Origin: Tillus elongatus
Lineage: Eukaryota; Arthropoda; Insecta; Coleoptera; Cleridae
Direction: 5' to 3'
Length of the DNA stretch: 64,000 nucleotides
NCBI GenBank assembly: GCA_964006375.1
Contig: OZ023267.1
Location: 36,715,766 to 36,779,765, forward strand
A program made the position numbers and the translations under genes. This document shows, one piece after another, positions 39,486 to 51,765 of the stretch; position 1 is the stretch's first letter; each line of letters starts with the position of its first letter. The notes beneath the pieces are model-generated. The model was not told the origin of the DNA. It ran no database searches and saw only the letters and a list, made by a program, of their open reading frames with translations.

Positions 39486-39735
39486 AGATACAAAATAGAA
39501 AAAAATAATGTACACATTATTTGCCTCAGGTAAATATACACAAAAAAATTGGCATATTTACGTTTAAAGAGATAACGTACATTCATAGATGTTGTTCAGC
39601 GATTAAACAACATTGCAAGCAATGATTGCTATGGGTTAAACATGAAAATATTAAAATGTATAAAATATACGATTTAGTTTCACAAACAAGACTCATAATT
39701 TATTGCATATCAACAATATCTTTCTAGATTTACTG
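39486..39735. other. Intergenic, nothing recognised
   Basis: Short AT-rich spacer. Confidence 0.4.
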
Positions 39736-40007
39736 AAACTGTCTAAAGCAATTCCGCTGCTTAAAAACGGCGATCCAAACAATCTTCTAAATTACTGAGC
39801 AGTTTTAATTACCCCCCTTGTTGCTGCAGTTTTTAAAGTTACTTTGTATAATCAAATGGCCCAGTACCTAACAACTAATGGTTTATTGTCTGACAAACAA
39901 CTTGGGTTTCAAAGAAACAAATTAACAACTCTAGCAGTTGGTAGTCTAATTTAGGCAGTTTATGAAAGCTTAAAGAAGCGTGGTTATGCTTGCGCCTACT
40001 TTTTAAC

Positions 40008-40172
40008 CGACCTCAAAAAAGGAGGTTTTCAATTAGACTGTGTTTTTTATGTGTGTTACCTCAGAACATTTTTCTAGGTGAACAGATTTTGATGATTCTT
40101 TTTTATTTGAAAGCTTGTGCTTCTCGTGTGGTATTCTTAATGAAGTTGGTTTTCTATTTTTTTAAATTTTTA
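40008..40172. mobile_element. Short insertion inside LINE F
   Basis: CTCAAAAAAGGAGGTTTTCA followed by a T-rich ACTGTGTTTTTTATGTGTGT stretch interrupts the RT exactly at the catalytic FLTDL/LDLTQVFD block. It resembles a short repeat often seen in arthropod genomes, but I cannot name it. Confidence 0.45.
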
Positions 40173-41008
40173 CTTGTTAGATCTTACGCAGGTTTTCGAC
40201 TGCATTTCCCATAATATACTCATTAGCAAGGTGGAGTATTATGGATTTGGTGTTGGCAGCTGCAGACTTCTGGCATCGTATCTACCCAATTGCACTCAGT
40301 TGTTAGTCTTGATGATAACATCAGTTCACAAACCATCTGGTTTAAGGTTTGGTGTGCCTCAAGTTTCGATCTTGGGCCCCATACTCTTTTCAGTCTACAT
40401 TAAAAAAAATCAAAATTCATCCTTTTTATGGATGATACAAGATTCGTCAACTCGCATTTTGATTTTAATATCCTAGAATCAAGTATTGAAAATCCGTTGA
40501 TCATGACGGAAGACTGGTTTACGGCAAATCAGTAAAGTCTGAATACTTTTAAATCTAAACAGCTTATATCATCTCTAAGAGACTTACCTGTGAGCAATAG
40601 CTTTGGCGTAAAGCCTGTCAAATTCTGGACGTTCTGGTGGATCGTAAATTCGTATGGTATTATCACTGCAGAATAGAGGTCGTCTATAGGTCTCTTTCTG
40701 TTGCTGAGGATGTTTCGAAGCCTTCTTTGTTAACTGCTTATTATGTGTATGTGCATAGGTTTATCCCTTATGCCATATTAATCTTGGGCCATTCTTCACA
40801 TTTTGATCTAGATTTTGGGGTTTAACGAAGAGCTATTAAGGTTATGGCTGATTTGGAATGCAGAGAAGATTGTCGTGAAGCTTTTAGATAATTTTTTTAA
40901 ACTTTGCTATGTGTGTATATACTTCAGTGTGTCCTTTGTGTAAAAGTAAATGAGACAAGTTATAGTACACCACGGGAGGTAGATGGTTACCCTATCAGAA
41001 ACAACGCC

Positions 41009-41118
<110 letters not shown>

Positions 41119-41320
41119 TTTCGAGCTTAATGAGGACACGATGTGGTATTGACTATTTTGGGGTTAAATTTTTTAACGAGCTACTAAACCAAATAAAGCA
41201 ACTCCAACTGAAACTTGTCAAAAAATCTGTAAAGTCGCTGCTGGTCGACAATTTTGTTCCATTCCGTCAGCTTTTATTTATTACATTGATTTGTGCAAAC
41301 ATTTTACATGTACCAGCACC

Positions 41321-41431
<111 letters not shown>

Positions 41432-41580
41432 AATGTCAATATTTAACATAAAATAAAAATTATAAAAGGAAACTGGTCTATCTTCGGCATGGCCATGCGT
41501 ACAATCCAAACAGGCAAAAAGACGTATTGATTATACCAATCTTCTTGTTTGTAATAGACACAAAATCAAGTGTTCGCTTA

Positions 41581-41679
41581 GAGGCTCGGTGGTCCAGTAG
41601 TAAGAGCGTGTGCCTCTGAATCAAAGGGTGTTGGGTTCAATCCCACGGTTTTCCTTTCGCTTTTTCAGTACATACGGTA
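41581..41679 (+). mobile_element. tRNA-derived SINE head
   Basis: GAGGCTCGGTGGTCCAGTAG (A box region) and GTTGGGTTCAATCCCACGG (B box region), then CGCTTTTTCAGTACATACGG, match the head of the SINE at 49,049. It is cut at a TA (41,678-41,679) by mariner M10. Confidence 0.82.
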
Positions 41680-42118
41680 CAGGGTGAGCGAAACTAGATT
41701 TCTCAGCTCTATTGTAAGAAAGGGAAAAGCGATAGAAAAAAATCTGAAAAGAGGTTCTTAAATGGATGTGTGGAAATTGAAGTAATGACGTCATCGAATT
41801 TTTTTCCAGAAACATACATATATTTTGGCATATTTTAAAAGAACTATTCTTTCTAGACAAATTATGCAAAGAAAAAAAATTCTATCTTTTTCGGTTAAAA
41901 AGTTATAATCAGATTTGTAAAAAAAAGTATAACAAAAAATTCGCGCAACCATCACGATATAAACAAGAAGCCTTTGGAAACAAATAGCAAAGTTTTATCT
42001 GTCGTAACAACGTTTTATCTGTCAATAATTAAACTAATGGTTTACAAATATTGTTTGGTTCTCATTTCACTTTGAAAAATGTTTACGCACAACGAAAAAG
42101 TCGATATGTTATTATTAC
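41680..42118 (+). mobile_element. Mariner M10 5' end inside a SINE
   Basis: It begins CAGGGTGAGCGAAACTAG directly after a TA, like a mariner inverted-repeat tip. About 400 bp later an ATG (42,079) starts MFTHNEKVDMLL, typical of the first residues of one insect mariner transposase group. The rest of the gene is gone, and SINE sequence resumes at about 42,119. Confidence 0.6.
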
Positions 42119-42212
42119 AGCAAATTTTCCAGGATAGCGAGGTAAAACTGCTTCCTGGAGTCGGTGATTGGCCATAGTATCGGAAATAGACCGACGTTAA
42201 AGAAAACCAAGT
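42119..42212 (+). mobile_element. SINE tail fragment
   Basis: TTTTCCAGGATAGCGAGGTA, CTTCCTGGAGTCGGTGATTG, GCCATAGTATCGGAAATAGA and CCGACGTTAAAG match the SINE 3' part; probably the continuation of the head at 41,581. Confidence 0.8.
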
Positions 42213-43948
42213 TTTCGCTTGAGGAGATTGCGAAACAAATATTTCTTTATTATTTTTTTAAACACAAGCTTATGTTGGGAAAAACAGGAATAGTAAAGTA
42301 AAGCAAATATTAACTGAACTATGTTTTCAACAAAGCCTGAAGTAGTTTATGTAAATTTTACAAATTCAGTTGTTGAGGACGTAAACAACTTCTGAGAAAT
42401 GTGCATTCGCAAGAGGCGTTTTGTTTTCTTTACAAAGTGAAACCCTATTCAAGAAGCATTTTATGCCCCTGCAGATAAAGTAAATAAGATTGTACGCTTA
42501 TATTGCAATAAAGAATAGCTCATCAAAGCGAGCGATTCCTTTTATTCGTTTCTTTCTTAGATGCATTGAATTCAAGTACGGATTTGTGTTTATATTTAAC
42601 CTTACATAGTTGACTTCAAATAGAAAATCTATAATATGAAGAGTTTCTTTTGTAAGAGTTTTCTTTTCTGGTGTTAGAAGATACCTAATATTTTACAATA
42701 CTCCTTAGATTCAGTACTTTAAATGTATTGTGGAAATATATAATATGATTTTAGAAGATAGAGCTTTAAGGATAAAGAAAGCGATTTTCAACTGAAAGAC
42801 TGGTTCTCCCTTGATCTTGTATCTGGATGTAGATTTAAATATATCCAATATGGTTTTAGAATTGGTATAGAGATTCTATAATAGCGGTTTTTAGCGCCAC
42901 TAGTCGCATTATACGGATTTAAGAAAGTTTTCACGCAGAATGCGATTTTGTATAAACTGTTGGGACTATGGGAGTTCGAGGATTTCAGATGCTAAAAATT
43001 AGATTCTTGTGTTTTCGTGCGTTTTTTGTTGTTGTCTATAAGTCAGGAACAAAAAGTTAACTCATAAAAAACAACGATTGAAATGAATTTAACCTAACTC
43101 AATAATAAAACTCATATTAAATAATGTCACAGTGACAACTTGCAATTTTAGGTCCTAAAATGTTTGAAAATATTATTAAACTAAAATTGAAAGAAAACTA
43201 TTTTGTATTGTAAAATGGTTGTGAAGTTCAAAGGATGTAGAGGAAATATTGGAGGTGCCAATAACTGAAGATTGGTTAAATAAATTGTAAATTTGAAATA
43301 CCGAAATTTTATAGCAAGAAATGTCAGTGTCAATAGAATTTTGATAGGTTTCAGTTTAATATTTTAACCAAATCGCATTAGTTACAGCCACAAGTTTATA
43401 ACTTCTATGTAAGATGCACTGTATAATTTTAATGCATATAAATAAATAAATAAAATAAATTTAAAAATTGTAACAAAATGTTACCTAGAATACAAGGCAG
43501 GAATTAAAGTAAAGAGTTGGTCGAAATAGAAAAGTTTTGCATGTTGTTTGTACCTTACCCTTAAATTTTGATCAAGTAGCATTACTAAAAGAAATCAGTA
43601 CCCACCATGAATCTTACAATGTGCCATACATAAAAGCTTTTGCTTGTGGTTGCATTCAACACACTTTTAAATATAAAACAGTCCAAATATACCCAAATGT
43701 TAAATCGATGTCACTTAACTTGCACCATTTCTTAATTTAATTAATGTGTCAAAGATCTTGAATAACTTGTGAGCCCCAACCTTTTTACAATCATTCTTGG
43801 ACACAATTTTTCTTCTCTAAACACCTGATCCAGTTTTACTTGATCACTTTTTTTATTTGAACATTAAGCAGTTCTCTGTACAAAAATGGTGTTTGTCAAG
43901 ACATTTTATTGAAACTAATCTAAGGATAAGAATGTGAAAATCAAAATA

Positions 43949-43953
<5 letters not shown>
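42213..43953. other. Intergenic, nothing recognised
   Basis: 1.7 kb without a supported gene or family match. The open frame at 43,537 (67 codons) has no motif. Confidence 0.4.

Positions 43954-44034
<81 letters not shown>
43954..44034. repeat. (TA)n microsatellite
   Basis: A TA run of about 81 bp next to the 3' end of mariner M7. Confidence 0.97.
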
Positions 44035-44037
<3 letters not shown>

Positions 44038-44160
44038 GACACTGCGTTTTGAAACTTTCTCAATTCTGCTCACGAGAACACAGACTTTTTACATTTTGGT
44101 TCGGATATGGCAATAAAATCATCAATTACAGAATACCAAATATCAATGAATGAAATAATG

Positions 44161-44901
44161 TTATTTAACTAAATGTTCAAATTGTTTTCCCTCCACTTCC
44201 ATACAATTATAAAATCTTCGCTCCAGTTCCGAACGAACATTTTGAAGCATTTCGGGGGTTATCTGACGACATTCCTTAACAATTCGTCGACCAAACTCCT
44301 CAGGTGAGTTTGGTCGTGTTGCTTAAATTTGGTCTTCAAGTGTCCCCATGGAAAAAAGTCTAAGGGTGTTAAATCTGGCGATCAAGGAGACCAGTCAATT
44401 GAACGTTTGGTCCTATTCACTGATTTGGAAAGTTCTGATCAAGAAAATCACGCACATCTGCGGCAAAATGTAGTGAAATTGCAAATGTTCTTCTGTCAAT
44501 GCGTCGTCATTTACCAATACTTCCACAATTGTCGGGTAGATATGCGTTTCCATTAGATGCCGATACATGTTTCCACCCAGACTTCCCGGTAGGAAGAAAG
44601 GCTCTATGAGGTGATCTCCTAGTATGCCCTCCCAAAAATTCATTTTCCCTGTATGCTGGGTGTGAGTTTAAAGAAAAATTCTTGGATTTTCATTACTCCA
44701 GTTGCGGAAATTATGGCTGTTGACTTTGCCATCCAGTTGGAACGTACATTCTTCTGAAAAACAGATTAAGTACAAAAATTTTGGATTTCTTCTGACACGA
44801 TCGTTCATTTCTTCACAGAACTGCACGCGGAGATCAGTATCGTCGTCATTTAGTTCCTGTACCCAATTAATTTTATATGGGTGATACTTATTACTCTTTT
44901 A
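44161..44901 (-). pseudogene. Mariner M7 transposase, C-terminal two thirds
   Basis: On the minus strand: QELNDDDTD, QFCEEMNDR and ICFSEECTFQLDGK (Glu replaces the first catalytic Asp of FSDE). MNFWEGILGDHLIEPFFLPG and DALTEEHLQF follow, with the catalytic QQDGAPPH position degraded. Then come LRSELERRFYNCME-like and FEHLVK residues to the stop at 44,161. Several stops and frameshifts. Its upstream end abuts LINE A4. Confidence 0.8.
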
Positions 44902-45648
44902 CCTATCATCGGCGAAATCAACAAAAGGTTGATTCAGAAATGGTTAGCCTCATACACGTCGGAAAACCACATCCAAAAGGATTTGGACGAGCAATTCGAA
45001 TTCAGACACCAGCACTTCACCACAGAACAACAAAAATAAATCAACTGGTGTAATATTTCTTGCCCTTGCTTAAGCCATCCAAATGGTTTGTCATACAGGC
45101 CTCCTCAACAAACTTCTATTATTTAATTATCCTCTTCCTCTGATACTCCCTATCAAGTCGTACCTGAAACAGAGCAAGTCCCAGGTTAAACACCTGGGAA
45201 CAATATTTAGAATCTACGCAGCCGCTGCTGGCCTCCCGGAGGGTAGTGCTATCTCCCATCTGCTATACAATATATTTGTCGCAGACATACCGACACCGCT
45301 CTTAATCGTGACATACGCACTGTACGCAGACAACACTACCGTTCTCAGCAGCTCCACGCAGTCGAAGATAACAACCCAACATCTACAGACAGCCGTAGGC
45401 AAGCTTTATATAAAATCATGTCTAGCCATAAACCCCGACAAATACTCAGCAGTCCCATTTTCCAAACCGAGACACACCTCATGGTAACATATCATTAGAC
45501 ATCCGTCTGATTCCCCGACAAATACCTCGGAGTTTACTTCGACAAACGCTTAAAATAGCGCCCCCATGTCCAACATACCTGGCGGAAAGCTTCGATGTTC
45601 TTTCCACTTCTTAACAGGAATTCCAAATTGTCCATAAACAATAAACTG
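44902..45648 (+). mobile_element. LINE A4, internal RT fragment
   Basis: Family A LINE on the plus strand. It begins at the RT block EINKRLIQKWLASY and includes a degraded EQFEFRHQHFTTEQ-like segment, IKSYLKQSKSQVKHLGTIF, AGLPEGSAISHLLYNIFVAD and TYALYADNTTVLSSS (YADN in place of YADD). It stops after NSKLSINN. It has no 3' UTR or A tail, so it is a fragment, not a complete retrotransposition product. Confidence 0.85.
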
Positions 45649-46106
45649 TTCCAGTTGGAACGCACATTCATCGGAAAAACAGATTGAGTACAAAATGTTT
45701 GGATTTCTTCTGGCACGATCATTAATTTCTTCACAGAAGTTCACGCGGCGATCAGTATCGTCTTCATTAAGTTCCTGTATCATTTTTTTTTGTATGGGTG
45801 ATACTTATTACTTTTTAAGATTCGGCAGCAACTAGCTACAGACATTTCTGAAGTACTTGCAATTTTCGTGAGACTTGAAATTGGTTCCATTGCGATGTGA
45901 ACCAGGACAGCTACTCGATTACTCTTATTATGTACAACCTGCTCACGTTGAGGCTTTCTGTTTGCAACCGATGCCGTTTCCCAAAATTTATGCATTAAAT
46001 CCAGGACGTGCCGATGCGAAGTCTTTTTCTCAGGGTGATGATGATAAAAAATCTGTGCTTCCTGTGGACAGTTGTTCTTCTGATAGAGCAAACAAATTAT
46101 TTCCAC
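45649..46106 (-). pseudogene. Mariner M8 transposase, N-terminal part
   Basis: Minus strand from the ATG at 46,106: MEIICLLYQKNNCPQEAQIF, RHVLDLMHKFWETASVANRK, a second HTH (LTKIASTSEMSVASCCRILK), then IQELNEDDTDRRVNFCEEIN and ICFSDECAFQLEQ with the first catalytic Asp. About 200 bp of it duplicate the beginning of M7 on the other side of LINE A4. Confidence 0.83.
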
Positions 46107-46301
46107 TTTTTCAGTAATTGATTAAGCATTTTCACGAATTGGAATTCAATCGATTTGTGATGATTTTACAGGATATTTACTTATCTTGCTTAAAATAAAA
46201 CAGCCAAGAAAATTGAATCGATCAAATTTATTAAGAGATAAACGAACAATCATCAAAGAAAATATTTTTATCGAGAAATTGTAAAACAAAATCATAAAAC
46301 G

Positions 46302-46689
46302 CCCGAAATGCTTCGAAATGTTCGTTCGAAAGTGGAGCAAAAATGTCATAATTGTATAGAAGTAGAGGGAAAACAATTGGACAATTTAATTAAATAATAT
46401 TCTTTTATTCATTGATATTTTGTCTTCTTTAATTGATGATTTCATTGCCATATCCGAGCCCAAATTTAAAACGTCTATGTTGTGAGCAGGATTGAGGAGT
46501 CACTCAACATAGGGGGCCATTTAAAATTTGATGGTACTTTACGCCCCTGCCTAAGGCGTAGGTTCCAAAACACTAAAACTCACGCCATCATGTGTCCCCT
46601 TTGAAAAAAGGTCGACGTGTCTCGGGTTTCTTTCCTTTTTTTTATTCCCATATTTTCCAGTTGCAGTTGGGAAGTTTTAATTGGCACAC

Positions 46690-46692
<3 letters not shown>
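46302..46692 (+). pseudogene. Mariner M9 3' end with TIR tip
   Basis: Plus-strand relic of the same family as M7. CCCGAAATGCTTCGAAATGT, a GTAGAGGGAAAACAATTGG-like C-terminus and ATTGATGATTTCATTGCCAT match M7 in reverse. It continues to AATTGGCACACCTGTA, a typical mariner terminus, immediately followed by (TA)n. Confidence 0.75.

Positions 46693-46757
<65 letters not shown>
46693..46757. repeat. (TA)n microsatellite at M9 tip
   Basis: A TA run starting right after the GGCACACCTG terminus. Confidence 0.97.
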
Positions 46758-46761
<4 letters not shown>

Positions 46762-46985
46762 TGGATCAGAAGATGACTGACATATTGATTAAATAGATAT
46801 ATTGATATAATCGACGAGAAGTTTATTCCGCTCTTTATCCAGAACACATACTTTCATTAAGTAATGGAAGCATTACGTATTTTTTTAATAAAACTACAAA
46901 TTAGCTTTATGTAAAAAGGATCCTGTTTTGCTAATAATAAGTTAAATAAATTTAAATATAAATCATTTAAAAACAAAATGTTGCC

Positions 46986-47168
46986 CTTCAGAGGGGGCGT
47001 AAAGCCGTCGTTCCCATGTTTATGCAATGTTGTGCACGTTAAGTTGTCCCTACCGTCCTTACAGAAAAGCAGGGGTTCGGTAAACTTTTTAGGATAGTGA
47101 GGTGAACCTGCTCCCTGTTGTCGATGATTGGCCATAGTCGCGGAAATAGACTGACGTTAAAAAAAAAA
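46986..47168 (+). mobile_element. SINE, headless fragment
   Basis: GGGGGCGTAAAGCCGTCG, GTGCACGTTAAGTTGTCCCT, AAGCAGGGGTTCGG, GATTGGCCATAGTCGCGGAA and GACGTTAAAAAAAAAACC match the SINE body and A-rich tail; the tRNA head is missing. Confidence 0.82.
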
Positions 47169-47351
47169 CCATACACACACACACACAACAAAATCTGTTT
47201 TATATATTTCTTCGAAAATGTAGGTTAGATATCTTGGATGTGTAGAATCAATGGAAGTCAGAAAAATGTCCTTTGGTTCTATAACTCATCGCTAGAAAAT
47301 AACAACAACAACAAACTTGATGGACCCTGTTTTTTTTCTTTCTCTTGTTCC

Positions 47352-47584
47352 TTTTTTTAATGTCGGTCTATTTCCGCGATTATTCGCTGTCTTGAAAATT
47401 TTGCTGGACCCCTACCTTTCTATAAGGAGGGTAGAGATCTTTAACGTACACAACATTGAATGGTACACGGGGTTGACGGGGTTACGCCCCCATCCAAGAG
47501 GCGAAATGTTCGGACACTCAAGCACAATGCCACAACCTCGGTTGGTGTTAATTTTGCAGTACTTACTGAAAGGCTCCCCTGCTT
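47352..47584 (-). mobile_element. SINE, headless fragment
   Basis: Minus-strand SINE body. Reading the plus strand: TGTCGGTCTATTTCCGCG, CCCCTACCTTTCTATAAGGA, GATCTTTAACGTACAC, GGGGTTACGCCCCCATCCAA, AATGCCACAACCTCGGTTGG and CAGTACTTACTGAAAGG. It stops before the tRNA head. With the copy at 46,986 it forms an inverted pair about 180 bp apart. Confidence 0.82.
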
Positions 47585-48004
47585 GATAACACCCAATATA
47601 TTTTCTTTAACTTTATTGCTCAAAACAAACTGTCAGCATAGGACATTACCAGAAACAAGATTCAGCCCTCTAGCTTAAACATTAGCAAGAATATGGCTGT
47701 TACAGTGCATCCATGATTTTCCAAACAAATTCAGAAAAATCAAGCTATCTCTGAAACGGTCTCTTTTAAGGGTATGATATGTTAGTAATAGATCACTCAA
47801 AATTTGATGCAGAATCCAAAAATGATAAAAAAGTTACATGTTCTATTTAAAATAAGCAAATTAATAGCGATTTCCAGCATAACCGGAAGTGTCATGGTGT
47901 CGCCAATATTTTAGATGTTTAGATGTTTTTGTAATCTAAAACCTTGATGTGTAAATTTTCAGATTTTAAATACGGCTATTTCTCTATTTATGGATGCCCT
48001 AAGG

Positions 48005-48006
<2 letters not shown>
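47585..48006. other. Intergenic, nothing recognised
   Basis: No supported feature. Confidence 0.4.

Positions 48007-48063
<57 letters not shown>
48007..48063. repeat. (TA)n microsatellite
   Basis: A TA run of about 57 bp. Confidence 0.97.
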
Positions 48064-48066
<3 letters not shown>

Positions 48067-49048
48067 CTCTAATCAAAATACTCTAATCTATCAACCACCG
48101 GACTTATAATTGGCACGAATTCGTATAAATAAATTCAATTTTCGAACTTGTATCAACCCCTATTTTAATTTGTTCGTCTACAAAACCAACACTAAGTCTT
48201 TAACAATGAAAATTTTTTTGCGTTTTTTAATTCGCACTTTGTGAAAATTTAGGTTTGGTGAATTTTTGCACAAACAATTTATTTTTTTATTTTGAAAAGA
48301 GATTTATGTATTAAAATTGAGGACAAAATTAATAATTAACTACCATAACGCACTTGCTGTGTCAGAGCTTTTATACTATGTGTAAGCTTGTTTGCATAAG
48401 ACAAGGAAAAATCAAGACTTGGAAATTAATATTTTGCCTTTCGTTAATTTTTTTGCGTATAACATTTGAATCTAGCTGAAAATATCAGAAGTGGATTCAA
48501 TTTCCTACCATAGGCTCGGGAGTTTATGTGCCATCAGAGAAACTAATCATGTGTTTTTAAGGGCTGCTTGGATCTACAATATATGAGACTGGAGTGGTTT
48601 TATTCCTGCTATAAAAATAATGCGCAAACAATGTTGAAACCGTTTAAGACTATGAGATTGAAAATATTATTACTCAACTTTGTATATGCTTTCCGGCTAA
48701 TTTAATTGAGCCTTACGAAATTCAAGAATACGATGCATGAAACAGGTGGTTGTATATTTGTCATATATAATTTATTCCAGCATTTCTAACAAAACACACA
48801 TTGAAAATTTTTATTGGCTTGATTTAGTGAAATATTATGGCTAAATTTTAATCTATCGTCATAAGAGCTTTATAGTTTTGAAGTGTTAACTTTTATCGAA
48901 ATTTCTGCAGTGACTCAAATTTTAATTTTTAATCACAGTATTTAAAATATCTGGAAAACATGGGTTGACTTTTCCAAGTAATTAGGCTAAAAAGTTATAA
49001 TATAACAAAGCCTTTCGGTCATTAATTTTCATGTTTTGGAGAGGTTGT
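48064..49048. other. Intergenic; one 28-bp motif
   Basis: No gene. A motif copy (CTACCATAACGCACTTGCTG) lies at 48,340-48,366. Confidence 0.45.
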
Positions 49049-49345
49049 GCATCTTCAGCGGTCCAGTGGTATGAACGTGCACCTCTGAATCCAGAGTACT
49101 GGGTTTGATTCCCAGCAGGGGAACCTTTCACTTTTTCAGTACATATATTGCAAAATTAACACCAACGGAGGTTGTGACATTGTGTTTGAATGGCTGCACG
49201 CAATGTTATTCACGCTAAATATCCCTGCCCTCCTTACACAAAGGCAGGGGTGCGAGAAAATGTGCAGGATAGTGAGGTGAAACCACTCCCTGGCGTCGGT
49301 GATTGGCCATAGTCACCGAAATAGACACGCGATAAAGAAACAAAG
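49049..49345 (+). mobile_element. tRNA-derived SINE, full length
   Basis: About 297 bp. The head has AGCGGTCCAGTGGTATGAAC (A box), CTCTGAATCCAGAGTACTGG and GGGTTTGATTCCCAG (B box). The body has CACTTTTTCAGTACATATAT, AACACCAACGGAGGTTGTGA, CACGCTAAATATCCCTGCCC, ACACAAAGGCAGGGGTGCGA and CCCTGGCGTCGGTGATTGGC. The tail is AGATAAAG-like and A-rich. It serves as reference copy for the family. Pol III transcription is expected for this class. Confidence 0.88.
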
Positions 49346-49830
49346 AAGGATGAAGAAAGAAAAAAGGTTCCATGAAGTCGCTATTTTATAAGAATAAGTT
49401 ATAGAATTAAATTACGTCTCTCTGACTCTGCACATCCAGGATATCTACCCTACATTTTTTAAGAAATATATAAAACACATTTTGCTTTTAAAAGCTTCAT
49501 ATTTTCATTTATTTAAATTAATTTATTAGCAAAATAGGATCCTTTCGACAGAAAGCGATTTTGTAGTTCTACAAAAAAGCTTCCATTACTTAATTAACAT
49601 ATGAGTTCTGGATAAAGAGCGGAAGAAACTTCTTGCCAATTAGTTACCACGATGCATCTATTAAATTAATATTTCTGTCATCTCAGGAGATATCATAGGT
49701 CATTGCATAATCCGAACCTAATCCTACTAAAACATAACGCAATCATTTTAGTAATATAACTGCGGATTTTATTTTGTTAACAATATATGTTATTAGCTCG
49801 TGCTGGCTTATAACCGATAAATCCAGTTTG
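49346..49830. other. Intergenic, nothing recognised
   Basis: No supported feature. Confidence 0.4.
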
Positions 49831-51570
49831 TTCGTCCAGTATCAAAGAAATGAGACTAGAAAAGAACCCGTGCGTAAACTAGCTCAGCGCACCGGAAACC
49901 TCACCGACAAACAAAACGCTAACAGACTCGCCAAACAAGTACGCTTCGCCCTACAAGAACTCCGCAACAATCGTTGGGAGGGACGCTTGCTAATTCTGTT
50001 CGCTCAAGATAATTTCATTTGGCAAATGGCAAAAGCCCTTTGCTCACAAAAACTTCCGATCTCGCCACTTCATGGCCGAAGCGGCACGTGTACACGAATG
50101 CCGACACAGCAAGTGCATTCGCGGATCATCTGGAGTTGCAATTCATGCCGAATTATGACAACGTTGATTTGTCGCACGTCGCACAAATGCACCGGTATGC
50201 CAAAAGTGCACTTTGCGCCATCCCAGACACAAAAACCGAGCCCGCTACTTACGAAGAAGTTTCTCAAATAATCAAATCACTAAAAAAATAGGCAAGATCC
50301 TGAATACGATGGAATATCCAACGCAGCCCTAAAAAATAACTCCCGCAAAGCAGTAGTATTCATAGTTACGATTATGAATGCCATGTTACGATTTCAACAT
50401 TTTCCATCCATGTGGAAAGTTGCCGATATTATCAATATCCCAAAACCCAGCAAACGCCCGCTCTTTCCCCAAAACTACAGGCCAGTTATCCTTCCCATCA
50501 TTAGCAAAATTGCCAAAAAGTTAATTCAGAAAAGGTTAGCCTCATTCACGTCGGCAAACCACATCCTTCCGGACGATCAAATCGGATTTAGACACCAGTA
50601 TTTCACCAGAGAAGGATCCAAAAAAAAAACAAGTCAACTGGTGTAATATTTCTTGACATTGCTTAAGTCTTCGAGAGGGTTTGTCATACAGGCCTTCTCG
50701 ACAAACTTCTATTATTTAATTATCCGCTCCCTCTGATACTCCCCATTAAGTCATACCTGAAACAGAGCAAGTCCCTGGTTGAACACCTGGGAACAAGATC
50801 TAGAATCTACGCAGCCACGGCTAGCTTCCCGCAGGGTTTTACTATCTCCCATCTGCTGTACAATATATTTGTAGCGGACATACCGACACCGCCCCTAAAC
50901 GTGACATAGGCACTGTATGCAGACGACACTACCATCAGCAACTCCACGCAACCTAGGATAATAACCCAACGTCTACAGACAGCTGTAGACGAGCTGCAAG
51001 ACTGGTATAGTAAATCATGTCCAACCATAAACCCCGACAAAGGTTTAGCAGTCCTATTTTCCAAGAGGAGACACACTACTCATGGTAACATATCATCGAT
51101 TAGACAACCGTCTAATTCCTCGCCAAATGCCTCAGAGTTTTCCTCGACACATGCTTAACATGGCGTTCCCATGTCCAACATACCTGGCGGAAAGCTTCGA
51201 TATTCATCTCGAAGATCTTTCCACTCCTTATCAGAAATTCCAAATTGTCCATAAACAATAAACAGATCATGTACAAAGTCATTATCTGGCCAGCCTTGAC
51301 CTATGCATCTTGCGCACGGGCGTTTGCGGCTGACACATACATCAAGACCATTAAAACCGGCTAGAATAGAAAGTGCCATGGTTTGTCAGAAACAGACAGA
51401 TTCACGCTGATCTGAAAATGCCATCAATACTTGAGTTTATGATTCAACTATCCACCACTCAGTTCACTAAAGTCGCTTCTCATCCAAATGCTCTTCTTCG
51501 TAGTGTCACCGACTACGATGTGCAACTTCCATTATGTCATAAGCGTCCAAAGCTTATCCTGATCCGATAA
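49831..51570 (+). pseudogene. LINE A3 reverse transcriptase, broken
   Basis: Remnants in order: KLAQRTGNLTDKQNANRLAK, LQELRNNRWEGRL, YEEVSQIIKSLKK, MLRFQHFPSMWKVADIINIP, NYRPVILPIISKIAKKLIQK, DDQIGFRHQYFT, a YNIFVADIPTPPLNVT-like block and ALYADDTTI. It ends PWFVRNRQIHADLKMPSILE to LILIR and a stop at 51,570. There are at least six frameshifts. Relative to A1, about 200 bp of the connection region near 51,250-51,370 are compressed or lost. Confidence 0.87.
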
Positions 51571-51765
51571 CGTCCCTGCGGCAAACATAATGGAAACATT
51601 TAAAATCCAAATTTCATGTGTGAAGTCATTCTGACAGAGGTACCAATGCCCGCTACTCGTGGGAGTGGAGTTTAGTGGGCGAGAGTCCCACACTACCTCG
51701 ATATCCCACGTGTGTGGATGAGGTGCGCATCATGTATTCTCCACTCCCGATTCCAAACAAAAAAA
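49831..51765 (+). mobile_element. LINE A3, Jockey-like, 5'-truncated
   Basis: A family A copy starting CGTCCAGTATCAAAGAAATG, at nearly the same internal position as A1, and ending in a 3' UTR with an A-rich tail (AAACAAAAAAA, about 51,755-51,765). More decayed than A1. Confidence 0.88.
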
